A program made the translations under genes and the position numbers. Of a DNA stretch of 64,000 bases, positions 1 to 9,833 are shown one piece after another. The stretch is from Maricaulis sp048270265 (GTDB taxonomy: Bacteria; Pseudomonadota; Alphaproteobacteria; Caulobacterales; Maricaulaceae). Where the stretch lies: contig NZ_JBLWTD010000016.1 of NCBI RefSeq assembly GCF_048270265.1, positions 1 through 64,000 on the forward strand, read 5' to 3'. The notes beneath the pieces are model-generated. The model saw nothing but the letters and a program-made list of their open reading frames with translations, made no database searches and had not been told where the DNA came from. Position 1 is the first letter of the stretch. The number at the start of each line of letters is the position of its first letter.

Positions 1-78
1 ATCGGCCGGCATGGCCGTTCCTATGGCGATGACGGCGCCACGGTTGCCGCCTATGCCGGCGCCTTCATCGATGCCTAA
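1..78 (+). CDS. 3' end of an unidentified coding sequence (partial)
   Basis: An open frame enters from the left edge in frame 1 and stops at TAA 76-78, giving 25 residues ending in AAYAGAFIDA. It is too short to assign to a family. Codon choice (GC-rich third positions) fits a real gene, and the next gene is convergent with only 27 bases between stops. It could still be a chance frame. Confidence 0.45.
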   Translation: MGRHGRSYGDDGATVAAYAGAFIDA

Positions 79-105
79 CGTGCGGCCGGGGCGGGCTGCG
101 CGGCG

Positions 106-1029
106 TCAGATCTCGCCGTGAGCCCATAATTCGATCAGGAGCCGGGCAATGGCGACCGAAGGCGGGACCTGCGCCTCGGGATGGCGCCCCTCGAGCATGG
201 CACGGACCTCGTCGCGGGAGAACCAGCGCGCATCCTCAAGCTCGTTCTCGTCAACCGTGACCGCGGCATTGGTGACCGGTGCGACCAGCCCCATCATCAG
301 GGATGAGGGGAAGGGCCAGGGCTGGGTCATGACATAGCGGATGGCGGCGATGTCGGCGATCACGCCGGATTCTTCTTCGAGCTCGCGGGCGCAAGCCTCT
401 TCAATGGTCTCCGCCGGCTCGACGAAGCCGGCCAGTGCCGACCACATGCCCGGCGGCCAGCTGGCCTGACGTCCGAGCAGGCAGTTATCACCGTCAATCG
501 CCAGCATGATCACCACCGGGTCGACGCGCGGGAAATGCTCCGCCTCGCAGCCGCCGCAGACCCGCTTGGCGCCGCCAGAGACAATCTCGGTGGCCTGGCC
601 GCAATTGGCGCAGAAACCATGGCGTTCATGCCAGGCACACAGGGCCTTGGCGTGGGCAAAGATCGCCGCTTCGCTCTGGCTCAGCGCCATGGCGGCCTGG
701 CGCGCATCCATGAAGGCAATGGCGGCCTCGGCCGGCGGTTCCTGGGACAATTCGGTGGCAAATACCGGATCGCCGCGTAACTCGCCGAGATAGAGCTGCA
801 GCTGCGCCGGGCCGTAGAGCCGCTCGCAGTCATCAAGCTTCAGCCAGGCGATGCCGCCCCCTTCCGCGATCCCCGGCAGGCCGCGATACAGCACCATCGT
901 CCAGGCATTCTCGCGCCCGGCCTGGGCCGCGAGTTTCGCTGTGTCGCGGCGCAGGCGCTCGCCGCGATCGAGCGGTGAGCCCGCGAAGACGAGGGGCGGG
1001 CGGTTTATCAGGACGGAGCGGTCACTCAT
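106..1029 (-). CDS. nudC: NADH pyrophosphatase / RNA NAD-decapping Nudix hydrolase NudC
   Basis: Hydrolyses NAD(H) to NMN(H) plus AMP and in characterised homologues removes NAD caps from RNA. The 307-residue protein has the full NudC plan: a variable N-terminal domain, a four-cysteine zinc ribbon (C140, C143, C158, C161) and a complete Nudix box at about 201-223 (GFVEPAETIEEACARELEEE continuing ESGV), matching GX5EX7REUXEEXGU. Length is usual for the family. The gene stands alone, convergent with the fragment at the left edge. Family assignment is secure; the cellular substrate preference is not shown by sequence. Confidence 0.95.
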   Translation of the reverse strand: MSDRSVLINRPPLVFAGSPLDRGERLRRDTAKLAAQAGRENAWTMVLYRGLPGIAEGGGIAWLKLDDCERLYGPAQLQLYLGELRGDPVFATELSQEPPAEAAIAFMDARQAAMALSQSEAAIFAHAKALCAWHERHGFCANCGQATEIVSGGAKRVCGGCEAEHFPRVDPVVIMLAIDGDNCLLGRQASWPPGMWSALAGFVEPAETIEEACARELEEESGVIADIAAIRYVMTQPWPFPSSLMMGLVAPVTNAAVTVDENELEDARWFSRDEVRAMLEGRHPEAQVPPSVAIARLLIELWAHGEI

Positions 1030-1121
1030 GGCAATATCCGGATTGGCGGTGCGCTGCGCGCGTCAGGGCGTGCAGGCAAGGATTACAAGGGTTCATTGCG
1101 ACCTTCAACGTCTGCGCCGTG

Positions 1122-2486
<1,365 letters not shown>

Positions 2487-2590
2487 AACGGATCTCCGAT
2501 GCGCGGCAGGGGTGGCAGGCTGTGCCGATGCGGCAAGCCTATCAAGATGCTGCGGCCTGTCGAAACAAATCGCCGCTGGCCGGCTTGATT

Positions 2591-2607
2591 TTGAGAATGA
2601 TTCTCAA
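2591..2607. promoter_or_regulatory. Fur-type operator palindrome
   Basis: A perfect 17-bp inverted repeat with the core TGAGAAT-G-ATTCTCA (2592-2606) matches the 7-1-7 form of the Fur box. It lies 28 bases before the ATG of the small gene at 2636 and 104 bases upstream of the divergent metallo-hydrolase start, so it could control either. Iron control is an inference from the motif. Confidence 0.7.
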
Positions 2608-2635
2608 TTAAGCTTGACGCAAGAGGAGCGCGACG

Positions 2636-2857
2636 ATGAATCATACCCGCAAGCATTGCCAGGATATCAAGGCCGGACAGGCCGATCTGGCGGTCCGAGA
2701 CTGGCTCGAAACCCAGGCGCGGATCACCGGATACTGGCGCGATCTGCTCGTCTCCTCCGGCGGTGACGACGCGTTGATCGCCGTGCTCGACGACCATGCC
2801 CTGTTTCTCGACGCGGCCGCGCGCATGGGCGAGGGCAGTTTTCACCGTCAACAGTGA
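2636..2857 (+). CDS. small protein of unknown function, probably iron-regulated
   Basis: A 73-residue protein, MNHTRKHCQDIKAGQADLAV onward, predicted soluble with no recognised domain. A good ribosome-binding site (aagaggag, 2621-2628) precedes the ATG. The Fur-type palindrome just upstream suggests expression when iron is scarce. It is not HemP, which is the common small gene behind such boxes: the HemP core is absent. The next feature is the 4.5S RNA, which has its own promoter. Confidence 0.65.
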   Translation: MNHTRKHCQDIKAGQADLAVRDWLETQARITGYWRDLLVSSGGDDALIAVLDDHALFLDAAARMGEGSFHRQQ

Positions 2858-2866
2858 AGCCATGAC

Positions 2867-2895
2867 TTGCACCGGGAGGTCCGGCTTGCGATATA
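2867..2895 (+). promoter_or_regulatory. sigma70-type promoter of the 4.5S RNA
   Basis: TTGCAC (2867-2872), 17 bases, then GATATA (2890-2895). The predicted start lies about six bases on, matching the 5' end of the SRP RNA stem at 2901. The geometry and the fit to the RNA end support the call. Confidence 0.6.
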
Positions 2896-2900
2896 GACCT

Positions 2901-2998
2901 TGGAAGATCGGCGGTGGACGAGCTCCTCGCCAACCCGGTCAGGTCCGGAAGGAAGCAGCCGTAACGAGTTTTGGCACGGGTCGCTGTCCGGTCTTCCA
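2901..2998 (+). ncRNA. ffs: signal recognition particle RNA, small bacterial (4.5S) type
   Basis: The invariant SRP domain IV hairpin is present (GGTCAGGTCCGGAAGGAAGC, 2937-2956). The ends pair: TGGAAGATCGG at 2901-2911 with CCGGTCTTCCA at 2988-2998, one G-U pair. This RNA pairs with Ffh for co-translational targeting to the membrane. Placement just before dnaX-ebfC-recR is the usual alphaproteobacterial order. Confidence 0.93.
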
Positions 2999-3068
2999 CG
3001 CGCACCAGCGCAATTAGCCCCGCGCAGCCCGGATTTCAGTCACCCGAATTTCAGCCAAGCGAGCCGAT

Positions 3069-4826
3069 ATGGACGATACGCCGCTGCCATCCGACGAGAC
3101 AGGCGCAGCGGAGGCGCTGATGCCGGGGCTCGATCTGCCCGCGACCGGCCCCGTTCCCGGCTACCAGGTTCTGGCGCGCAAATACCGTCCTGACACATTC
3201 GAAGACCTGATTGGCCAGGCGGCCATGGTCCGCACCTTGACCAATGCCTTTGCGGCGGGCCGCATCGCCCATGCCTATATGCTCACCGGTGTGCGCGGGA
3301 TCGGCAAGACGACCACGGCGCGCCTGATCGCGCGGGCACTGAATTTCCGCAATGCCGAGATCAACCAGCCTTCGATGAAGCTCGATGTCCGCGGCGAGCA
3401 TTGCGATGCCATCGCCCGTTCGACCCATGTCGATGTGATGGAGATGGATGCTGCCTCGCGGACCGGTGTCGGCGATATCCGCGAGATTCTCGAGGGTGTG
3501 CGCTACGCCCCGGTGTCGGCGCGCTACAAGGTCTACATCATCGATGAGGTCCACATGCTCTCGACCTCCGCCTTCAACGCCCTGTTGAAGACGCTGGAGG
3601 AGCCGCCCGAGCACGCCAAATTCATCTTCGCCACCACCGAGATTCGCAAGGTGCCGGTGACGGTGCTGTCGCGCTGTCAGCGCTTTGACCTCAAGCGGAT
3701 CGACCGCGACGTGCTCACCGACCATCTCGAGCGCATTTGCGGCCTCGAATCGGCGCAGGTCGAACGCGACGGGCTGTCGTTGATTTCCCGCGCGGCCGAA
3801 GGCTCGGTGCGCGATGCGCTCTCCCTGCTCGACCAGGCGATTGTCCAGGGCGCCGAGGCTGACGGCCCCGTCTCCGCGACCCAGATCCGCGACATGCTCG
3901 GCCTGGCTGATCGTGCGCGCGTACTCGACCTGCTTGACCACGCGCTCGCTGCGCGAACCAGTGATGCGCTGAACGAACTGGCGTCGCTTTATGATGCCGG
4001 CGGCGATCCCGTCGTTATCACCCGCGACCTGCTCGATTATGTCCACGCCATCTCCCGCGTGAAGGCGGTCGGATCCGGGGCTGATCTCGGCGAGGCGGCC
4101 GACACGGTCCAGCGCCTCGCGGCGATTGCCGAAAGCCAGAGCCTCGCTCAGCTGACCCGTTTGTGGAAACTGCTCCTGACCGGGCTGGAGGATGTCCGCA
4201 AGGCACCTGATCCGCTCGCTGCCGCCGAGATGACGCTGCTGCGCCTGGTCGCCGCCTCGATGCTGCCCCCGCCGGAAGATGCTGCCCGCCTGCTGGCCAG
4301 CCAGCCTCCGGCTGCGGCAGACAGGGAGGCGCCGGGAAAGCCTGAGCCGGCAGCGATGCCGGCCGGTCCCGACGCTGCCATGACGGCCGAAGCCGTCGAA
4401 GTGCCGGCCACGCAACAGGGGCCTGCCAGTTTCGAAGAGCTGATTGCCATGTTGCAGGAGCGGCGCGACATCATCCTGCAGCTTGATGTCGAGCGCTGTG
4501 TCCGTCCGGTCTCCTTCAAGCCGGGCGCGATGACCTACCAGCCAACCGAGGACGCGCCGTCCGATCTGGCGCAACGCCTGTCCAAGCGTCTGCAGGAATG
4601 GACCGAGACGCGCTGGATGATTCTCGCCGACGCCAATGCCAAGGGCGGCGAGACCTGGTCGGAGCGGCGTCAGCGCGGCAAGCAGGAAAGAATGGCGGCG
4701 GTGCGCAGCGATCCGGCGGTGGAAGAGGCGATGCGTCTCTTCCCCGGTGCCGAGATTGTCCGCGTCATTGAAGCGGCCAAACCCGACGATACAGACGAAA
4801 CCAGCCAAGCGGAGAATCGCGCATGA
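3069..4826 (+). CDS. dnaX: DNA polymerase III subunits gamma/tau (clamp loader ATPase)
   Basis: The 585-residue motor subunit of the sliding-clamp loader. Walker A GVRGIGKT (about 74-81), Walker B DEVH (159-162), sensor 1 FATTE and the arginine-finger motif LSRCQRF (near 200) are all present, followed by domain III and a tau-type C-terminal region. The four-cysteine zinc module normally between Walker A and B is missing: only one cysteine (about C112) remains. I see no slippery A-run with a downstream hairpin like the E. coli frameshift site, so a short gamma form is not predicted by that route. The stop overlaps the next start (ATGA). Confidence 0.95.
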   Translation: MDDTPLPSDETGAAEALMPGLDLPATGPVPGYQVLARKYRPDTFEDLIGQAAMVRTLTNAFAAGRIAHAYMLTGVRGIGKTTTARLIARALNFRNAEINQPSMKLDVRGEHCDAIARSTHVDVMEMDAASRTGVGDIREILEGVRYAPVSARYKVYIIDEVHMLSTSAFNALLKTLEEPPEHAKFIFATTEIRKVPVTVLSRCQRFDLKRIDRDVLTDHLERICGLESAQVERDGLSLISRAAEGSVRDALSLLDQAIVQGAEADGPVSATQIRDMLGLADRARVLDLLDHALAARTSDALNELASLYDAGGDPVVITRDLLDYVHAISRVKAVGSGADLGEAADTVQRLAAIAESQSLAQLTRLWKLLLTGLEDVRKAPDPLAAAEMTLLRLVAASMLPPPEDAARLLASQPPAAADREAPGKPEPAAMPAGPDAAMTAEAVEVPATQQGPASFEELIAMLQERRDIILQLDVERCVRPVSFKPGAMTYQPTEDAPSDLAQRLSKRLQEWTETRWMILADANAKGGETWSERRQRGKQERMAAVRSDPAVEEAMRLFPGAEIVRVIEAAKPDDTDETSQAENRA

Positions 4827-5146
4827 CCGATCTGATGGGATTGATGAAGCAGGCGCAGGCCATGCAGCAGAAAATGACCGAGGCGCAGGAAAAGCTCTCC
4901 GCCAGCCAGGTCGTTGGCGAGGCCGGTGCCGGCCTGGTGACCATGACGCTCAGCGGCAAGGGCGAGATGCGCGCCCTGTCGATTGACCCCTCCCTGCTCG
5001 ATCCGACCGAAGGCGAAGTCATCGAGGACCTGGTGATGGCCGCCCACAATGATGCCAGGCGCAAGATGGAAGCGCTGCAGCAGGACGTGATGAAAGAGGC
5101 CGCTGGCGGTCTGCAATTGCCACCCGGCATGTCGATGCCGGGCTGA
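4823..5146 (+). CDS. ebfC: nucleoid-associated protein of the YbaB/EbfC family
   Basis: A 107-residue DNA-binding protein forming dimers. The opening MTDLMGLMKQAQAMQQKMTE is the family's N-terminal helix, followed by the conserved VTMTLSGKGEMRALSIDPSL strand region. Its start overlaps the dnaX stop by four bases and recR follows after 19 bases, the standard bacterial dnaX-ybaB-recR operon. Translational coupling to dnaX is likely. Confidence 0.94.
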   Translation: MTDLMGLMKQAQAMQQKMTEAQEKLSASQVVGEAGAGLVTMTLSGKGEMRALSIDPSLLDPTEGEVIEDLVMAAHNDARRKMEALQQDVMKEAAGGLQLPPGMSMPG

Positions 5147-5165
5147 GCGGACAGGACCTGACCCG

Positions 5166-5771
5166 ATGCGCACTGCCTCTGCCGGACCCGAAATCGAACG
5201 CCTGATGGCCCTGCTGGCCAAACTGCCCGGGCTAGGCCCGCGCTCGGCGCGGCGCGCGGCCCTGCATCTGCTCGGCAAGCGCGACAGCCTGATGCGTCCG
5301 CTCGCCGAGGCGCTCGGTGATGCCGCTGACAAGATCGGGGCCTGCAGTGAATGCGGCAATCTCGACGTGACTGACCCCTGCGCCGTCTGCGCCTCGCCCG
5401 GCCGTCAGCCGGCGGCGATCTGTGTCGTCGAGACGGTGGGCGATCTGTGGGCACTGGAGCGCGCCGGGGCCTTCAAGGGGCGCTATCACGTGCTCGGCGG
5501 TGTCTTGTCGGCGCTCGATGGTGTCCGGCCCGAAGACCTCAATATCGCCAAGTTGATCGAGCGCGCGGCACGCGAGGAGATCACCGAGATCGTGCTGGCA
5601 CTCAATGCCACGGTCGACGGCCAGACAACCGCGCATTTTCTCGCCGACAAACTTCAGCCGGCGGGCGTGTCCGTGACGTCGCTGGCGCGCGGCGTGCCGG
5701 TGGGTGGCGAGCTGGACTACCTGGATGACGGCACGCTGGCAGCGGCCTTCCGCAGCCGGGCGGCGGTCTAG
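5166..5771 (+). CDS. recR: recombination mediator RecR
   Basis: A 201-residue ring-forming protein that acts with RecF/RecO to load RecA on gapped DNA. It shows, in order, the helix-hairpin-helix (LAKLPGLGPRSARRAALHLL, 17-36), the four-cysteine zinc finger (C60, C63, C72, C75) and the Toprim domain beginning ICVVETVGDLWALE. Length is typical. It is the last gene of the dnaX operon. A 6-bp hairpin follows at 5794-5809 without a T-run on the plus strand, so the terminator is unclear. Confidence 0.95.
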   Translation: MRTASAGPEIERLMALLAKLPGLGPRSARRAALHLLGKRDSLMRPLAEALGDAADKIGACSECGNLDVTDPCAVCASPGRQPAAICVVETVGDLWALERAGAFKGRYHVLGGVLSALDGVRPEDLNIAKLIERAAREEITEIVLALNATVDGQTTAHFLADKLQPAGVSVTSLARGVPVGGELDYLDDGTLAAAFRSRAAV

Positions 5772-5862
5772 GTCCGTCTGTCAAAAAACCAAATGGCCTT
5801 CTGAGGCCAAATCATCCTAGGCTGCAGCAGTGGCCGGCAATGCGCGGCGTGGTTGATCGGGG

Positions 5863-6597
5863 ATGCATACAGACATGGCCACGGAGACGGAGCGGGAAAA
5901 CCATCATGCCGACCGTCTGACACGCAAGACCGCAACGCTGTTCTTCTGCATCGCCCTGTTCATGGTCTCGCTGGTGATGGCGGCCATCACCTCGTCCAAG
6001 ATCCAGGAATTCCATTTCGGCAGCATCTCGGTCCTGGTTCCGGCGGGCACCCTGGCCTTCGGCCTGACCTATCTCGCGACGGATGTGATCAGCGAGGTCT
6101 GGGGACGCAGCTACGCCTTCTGCGTCGTGCTGATCGGCCTGTTGATGCGCCTGCTGATGATGGTGCTGATCCTCTATGCGCTTCACGCCGAGGACGTGTT
6201 TGGCTTCATCACCGTGATCAATCAGTGGTCGCCCGAGAGTCAGGAGGCCTTCGAGTCGATTTTGTCGACCAGCAACCGGCTCAATCTCGCCGGCATGGTC
6301 GCCTTCGCGATCAGTGCCAGTTCCGACATCCTGATCTATCACTATCTGCAGCAGCGCGATGCTGGCAAGAACCGGCTCTGGCTGCGCAATAATGTCTCGA
6401 CCATGGTGTCGCAAATCCTCAACAGCCTGATCTTCATCACGGCCGGCTTTCTGGGTGCCCTGCCACTGGCAGCGATCGGCAGCCTGATTCTTGGCCAGAT
6501 CGTGGTCAAGATCATGGTCGCGGCGTTCGATACGCCCGCGGTCTATCTGATCCGGAATTTCGCCGTGGGCCGGCCGCTGGGCGATTTCCGCGGCTAG
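5863..6597 (+). CDS. VUT/YhhQ family transporter, probable queuosine-precursor uptake
   Basis: 244 residues, integral inner-membrane protein with about six hydrophobic segments. It carries the family features ITSSKIQEF near the first membrane helix and LTYLATDVISEVWGR in the next. Characterised members (YhhQ) import queuosine precursors for tRNA modification. No preQ1 riboswitch could be folded in the 91-base leader. ATG 5863 was chosen; an in-frame ATG at 5875 is possible. The stop overlaps the convergent acetyltransferase stop by four bases. Confidence 0.85.
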   Translation: MHTDMATETERENHHADRLTRKTATLFFCIALFMVSLVMAAITSSKIQEFHFGSISVLVPAGTLAFGLTYLATDVISEVWGRSYAFCVVLIGLLMRLLMMVLILYALHAEDVFGFITVINQWSPESQEAFESILSTSNRLNLAGMVAFAISASSDILIYHYLQQRDAGKNRLWLRNNVSTMVSQILNSLIFITAGFLGALPLAAIGSLILGQIVVKIMVAAFDTPAVYLIRNFAVGRPLGDFRG

Positions 6598-7712
6598 AGC
6601 GAGAGCGCCCGCGCCATGCTGGCCAGGCGCGGTGGCAGGCCGGACTCGAAGGCCGAGGCCTGGGCCCAGCGCCGGCGCAGGCGCACCGGGATTTCGGCGA
6701 GCTGTCCGGGCATGATCCGGGCTGCGGATTCGGCCAGTTCCCAGCTGCGAATGCCCAGTGCTGCCAGACCGGTCGACAGAATCCTGCCCTGGTAGAGCGG
6801 CACTTCGTAGCTGCGATAATATTTCTTGTACTGGGCGCTGCCCCCGCCAAGGTCGACGCGGGTGATGCCGCGGGTGCCAAGTTGTCTGAACAGGCCCTGC
6901 ATCAGCAGCAGGCCCGGAGAGTATTTCGCCAGACCCGGATCATAGGCCGGGAACCAGGAGTGATAGACACCGCCGGCCGCCAGACCGAATTCAACGGCCG
7001 CGAGCCGGTCGCCGAACCAGAGCGCTGCCGTCAGGCCGCCAAATCCGGCGCCCTCATTCTCGCGCAGATCGGCCAGCACGGACTGGACCCAGTTGATCCC
7101 GAAGACGTCGAGCTTGCCCGTGTCGCGGTATTGCGCCTGTTTCCAGTCGCACAGGGCCTCGAACAGACGTCCGTCCGGATCGCCCAGTTCAACGCGAACC
7201 GGGCCGTGATCGCGCTCGGCATTGCGCTGCAGGCGCGCCGTCTTGCGGAAGTGTGAGGGGAATTCGGCCTGTTGAGCGGCGAAATAGGCCTCGGCGCCGT
7301 CTGTCAGTTCAACAATGGTCGAGCCATCGCGGGTGCGCACTGCCGGGTCATCGCCGGGATCGGGTCCGACCCAGTTGTCGAACACCAGTGCCGAGCCGTG
7401 GCTGGCCACCAGCACGGCTTTGGGGTCCAGCACCTGTCCCGGCGCGGCGATAATGCCCTGATAATCGCTCATGGGCGCACCGATCGGCCGGACCACGCCC
7501 TCGCGGGCGGCATGATGCGGGAAGAAACCGATGATTTCACCCTTGTCCTCGAACACGGCGATGCGGACATCGCCGCGTGCGCGCGCAACGCTGCGGGTGA
7601 ACTCAAAACGCAGATATGGACTCACCAGCTGGCCGCCGGGCGCAGCCCAGGCGTTCCATTGTGAGATCATCTTGTCGTCAATGTCCCCGATCGAGACGAT
7701 TTTCACGTCCAT
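6594..7712 (-). CDS. CelD/BcsL-type GNAT acetyltransferase
   Basis: A 372-residue protein starting MDVKIVSIGDIDDKM. The C-terminal half (GNAT fold of the BioF2/CelD class) holds the typical blocks YHSWFPAYDPGLAKYSPGLL and VDLGGGSAQYKKYY. Relatives modify exopolysaccharide or cell-envelope components, but the acceptor here is unknown. The frame is open upstream to 7829, but that extension looks non-coding, and ATG 7712 is preceded by a purine-rich stretch (ccggggtag). No polysaccharide genes lie beside it. Confidence 0.8.
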   Translation of the reverse strand: MDVKIVSIGDIDDKMISQWNAWAAPGGQLVSPYLRFEFTRSVARARGDVRIAVFEDKGEIIGFFPHHAAREGVVRPIGAPMSDYQGIIAAPGQVLDPKAVLVASHGSALVFDNWVGPDPGDDPAVRTRDGSTIVELTDGAEAYFAAQQAEFPSHFRKTARLQRNAERDHGPVRVELGDPDGRLFEALCDWKQAQYRDTGKLDVFGINWVQSVLADLRENEGAGFGGLTAALWFGDRLAAVEFGLAAGGVYHSWFPAYDPGLAKYSPGLLLMQGLFRQLGTRGITRVDLGGGSAQYKKYYRSYEVPLYQGRILSTGLAALGIRSWELAESAARIMPGQLAEIPVRLRRRWAQASAFESGLPPRLASMARALSL

Positions 7713-7839
7713 GTAGCTACCCCGGTTGTGCCCCAACAGGGGAGACGCAAGTTGCGGGCCGAAATGAATACCCCTATGGGCAGGCGACAGCTTTTGTCCG
7801 GGCCGCTGTGCTAGGCTTGAGTTCGTCAATCAGATTCGG

Positions 7840-9258
7840 ATGATTTCAATGGATACCGCCACGCTTCTCCCGCTCGCCGGCCTCGCAGCCCTCGCCCTGA
7901 TCGCCATCGTGATCGCGATTGTTGAATTTCGCGCCCATACCCAGGCCCGGCGCGAGCTTGAGACTGCGGCCGGAGATCTGGCCGAGGAGCGGAGGATGCG
8001 GGCCAATGCCGAGCTGGCGCTGGCGCGCGCCGAGGAGCGGGCAAGCCAGCTTGCCGAGCTTGGTGAGAAACTGGCGGCCCAGACGGCCGCGCGCGAGGCC
8101 GCCGAGCAAAGCGTCGCCGCCATGCAGGCGCAGATGCAGGAGCGCGAGCGCGCTGTCGCCGAGGAACGCGCCTCCCTGTCGAAAATGGGTGAGGAAATCC
8201 GCGTCAAATTCACCGCCCTGGCCGGGGAAGTGCTCGACCAGAGCCAGAAGAAATTCCTCGAGCGCGCCGGCGAGACCTTCAAGGTCAGCCAGGAAAAGAC
8301 CGAGGGCGGCGTCAAATCCGTGGTCGAACCGGTCCAGAAAGGACTGGAGGAGTTCCGCGCCCAGCTGGCGATCATCGAGAAGGAGCGCCACGCGCACAAG
8401 GGCGAACTCGACAATCAGATCAAGCAATTGTCCGAAGGCCTCTCGGTGCAGCACAAGGAGACCTCCAAACTGGTCAATGCGCTGCAGCGCTCCTCGACGA
8501 CACGCGGTCAATGGGGCGAGCGCACGGTCGAGAATATTCTCGAACTGGCCGGTCTGAGCGCCAATATCGATTACGAGGCCCAGCACCAGACTCGCGACAG
8601 CGACGGCAATGCGATGCGCCCGGATTTCGTGGTGCGCCTGCCCGGTGGTGGGCGTTTCGTGGTCGATTCCAAGGTCGCGCTGACCGGCTATCTCGATGCT
8701 GTTGAAGCCGAGGATGAGGCCGCCCGAAAAAGCGCCCTGCAGCGGCATGCGGCGCAGGTGCGTACGCATGTGAAGCAATTGTCCAAGAAGGAATATGCCA
8801 ACGCTGTCGATGGTGCGATCGACTTCGTGGCGCTCTTCATTCCCGGCGAGAGCTTCTACAACGCTGCCATGGACCAGGACCCGGCCCTGTTTGACGACGC
8901 CATTGCCAAGGGCATTATCATCGTCACTCCGGCCACACTGCTGGCCCTCGCCAAGGCCGTCTCCTTCGGCTGGCGCCAGCAGGCTCTGGAAGCCAATGCC
9001 GAGAAGATCGCGGCGCTGGGGGCCGAGCTCTATTCGCGTCTGAGTGCCTTTTCCGAACATCTCGGCCGCGTCGGCTCGGGCCTGAAATCGGCGACCTCGA
9101 ACTACAACAAGGCCGTCGCCTCGCTGGAGACGCGGGTGCTGGTCTCGGCCCGCCGGATGTCGGAGATGAATGCGGCCACCCAGACCAAGACGATCGAGGC
9201 GCCCGACCAGGTCGATGAAGCCCCGCGTGCGCTGGCGGCGCCGGACGGGGCCGACTGA
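7840..9258 (+). CDS. rmuC: DNA recombination protein RmuC
   Basis: 472 residues: an N-terminal membrane anchor (about 8-28), a long alanine/glutamate-rich coiled coil (about 35-130), then the RmuC nuclease-like domain with ALQRSSTTRGQWGERTVENI, DFVVRLPGG and FVVDSKVALTGYLDA. RmuC limits recombination at inverted repeats. Two close ATGs (7840, 7849) cannot be separated. It precedes def, as in many alphaproteobacteria. Confidence 0.93.
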   Translation: MISMDTATLLPLAGLAALALIAIVIAIVEFRAHTQARRELETAAGDLAEERRMRANAELALARAEERASQLAELGEKLAAQTAAREAAEQSVAAMQAQMQERERAVAEERASLSKMGEEIRVKFTALAGEVLDQSQKKFLERAGETFKVSQEKTEGGVKSVVEPVQKGLEEFRAQLAIIEKERHAHKGELDNQIKQLSEGLSVQHKETSKLVNALQRSSTTRGQWGERTVENILELAGLSANIDYEAQHQTRDSDGNAMRPDFVVRLPGGGRFVVDSKVALTGYLDAVEAEDEAARKSALQRHAAQVRTHVKQLSKKEYANAVDGAIDFVALFIPGESFYNAAMDQDPALFDDAIAKGIIIVTPATLLALAKAVSFGWRQQALEANAEKIAALGAELYSRLSAFSEHLGRVGSGLKSATSNYNKAVASLETRVLVSARRMSEMNAATQTKTIEAPDQVDEAPRALAAPDGAD

Positions 9259-9305
9259 AGTGTCCAATTCTTGATTCCGCGCACCGCTCGCCCTATCTAG
9301 TGCCC

Positions 9306-9833
9306 ATGGCTGTCAGAGAAATCATCACCGTCCCCGATCCGCGCCTGAAACTGGTGTCCCAACCCGTCGAGCGGGTGGATGACGAGTTGCGCGATCTGAT
9401 GGATGACATGTTGCAAAGCATGTACGCCGCCGACGGGATCGGCCTCGCGGCGATCCAGGTCGGCGTTCCCAAACGCGTCATCGTGATGGATCTGGCCAAG
9501 GCCGACGAGCCGCCGCAGCCGCGCTATTTCGTCAATCCGGTCCTGTCTGACCCGTCCGATACGCTGCAGCCCTATGAAGAGGGCTGTCTGTCGGTGCCGA
9601 CCGTGTTTGACGAGGTCGAGCGCCCGGACCGGGTCCGCATCCAGTATCTCGATTATGACGGCAAGCCCTGCGACGAGATCGCCGAGGGCATGTTCGCCGT
9701 CTGCATCCAGCACGAGATGGACCATCTCGAGGGCATTCTCTTCATCGACTATCTCTCGCGCCTCAAACGCCAGCGCGCCGTCCAGCGCGTCAAGAAGCTG
9801 GAAAAAGACAAACCCCGCGACGACGCGGCCTAG
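9306..9833 (+). CDS. def: peptide deformylase
   Basis: Removes the formyl group from nascent N-terminal methionine. All three catalytic motifs are present: GIGLAAIQ (44-51), EGCLS (92-96, metal ligand C94) and QHEMDH (135-140, metal histidines and the catalytic Glu). The start is ATG 9306 (MAVREIITVPDPRL); an in-frame GTG lies six bases earlier. The stop overlaps the convergent pirin stop. fmt, its usual partner, sits 2.1 kb downstream, separated by pirin and two lipoprotein genes. Confidence 0.95.
   Translation: MAVREIITVPDPRLKLVSQPVERVDDELRDLMDDMLQSMYAADGIGLAAIQVGVPKRVIVMDLAKADEPPQPRYFVNPVLSDPSDTLQPYEEGCLSVPTVFDEVERPDRVRIQYLDYDGKPCDEIAEGMFAVCIQHEMDHLEGILFIDYLSRLKRQRAVQRVKKLEKDKPRDDAA

Noticed and set aside
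3051..4808. 585-residue open frame on the minus strand opposite dnaX
   Set aside because: Long because of GC-rich third positions; dnaX on the plus strand has all family motifs, the minus frame none.
5772..5862. A-rich tract and hairpin in front of the VUT transporter as a preQ1 riboswitch
   Set aside because: The aaaaaacc tract resembles a preQ1-I tail, but no matching P1 stem or conserved loop can be drawn, and the 6-bp hairpin at 5794-5809 does not fit the fold.
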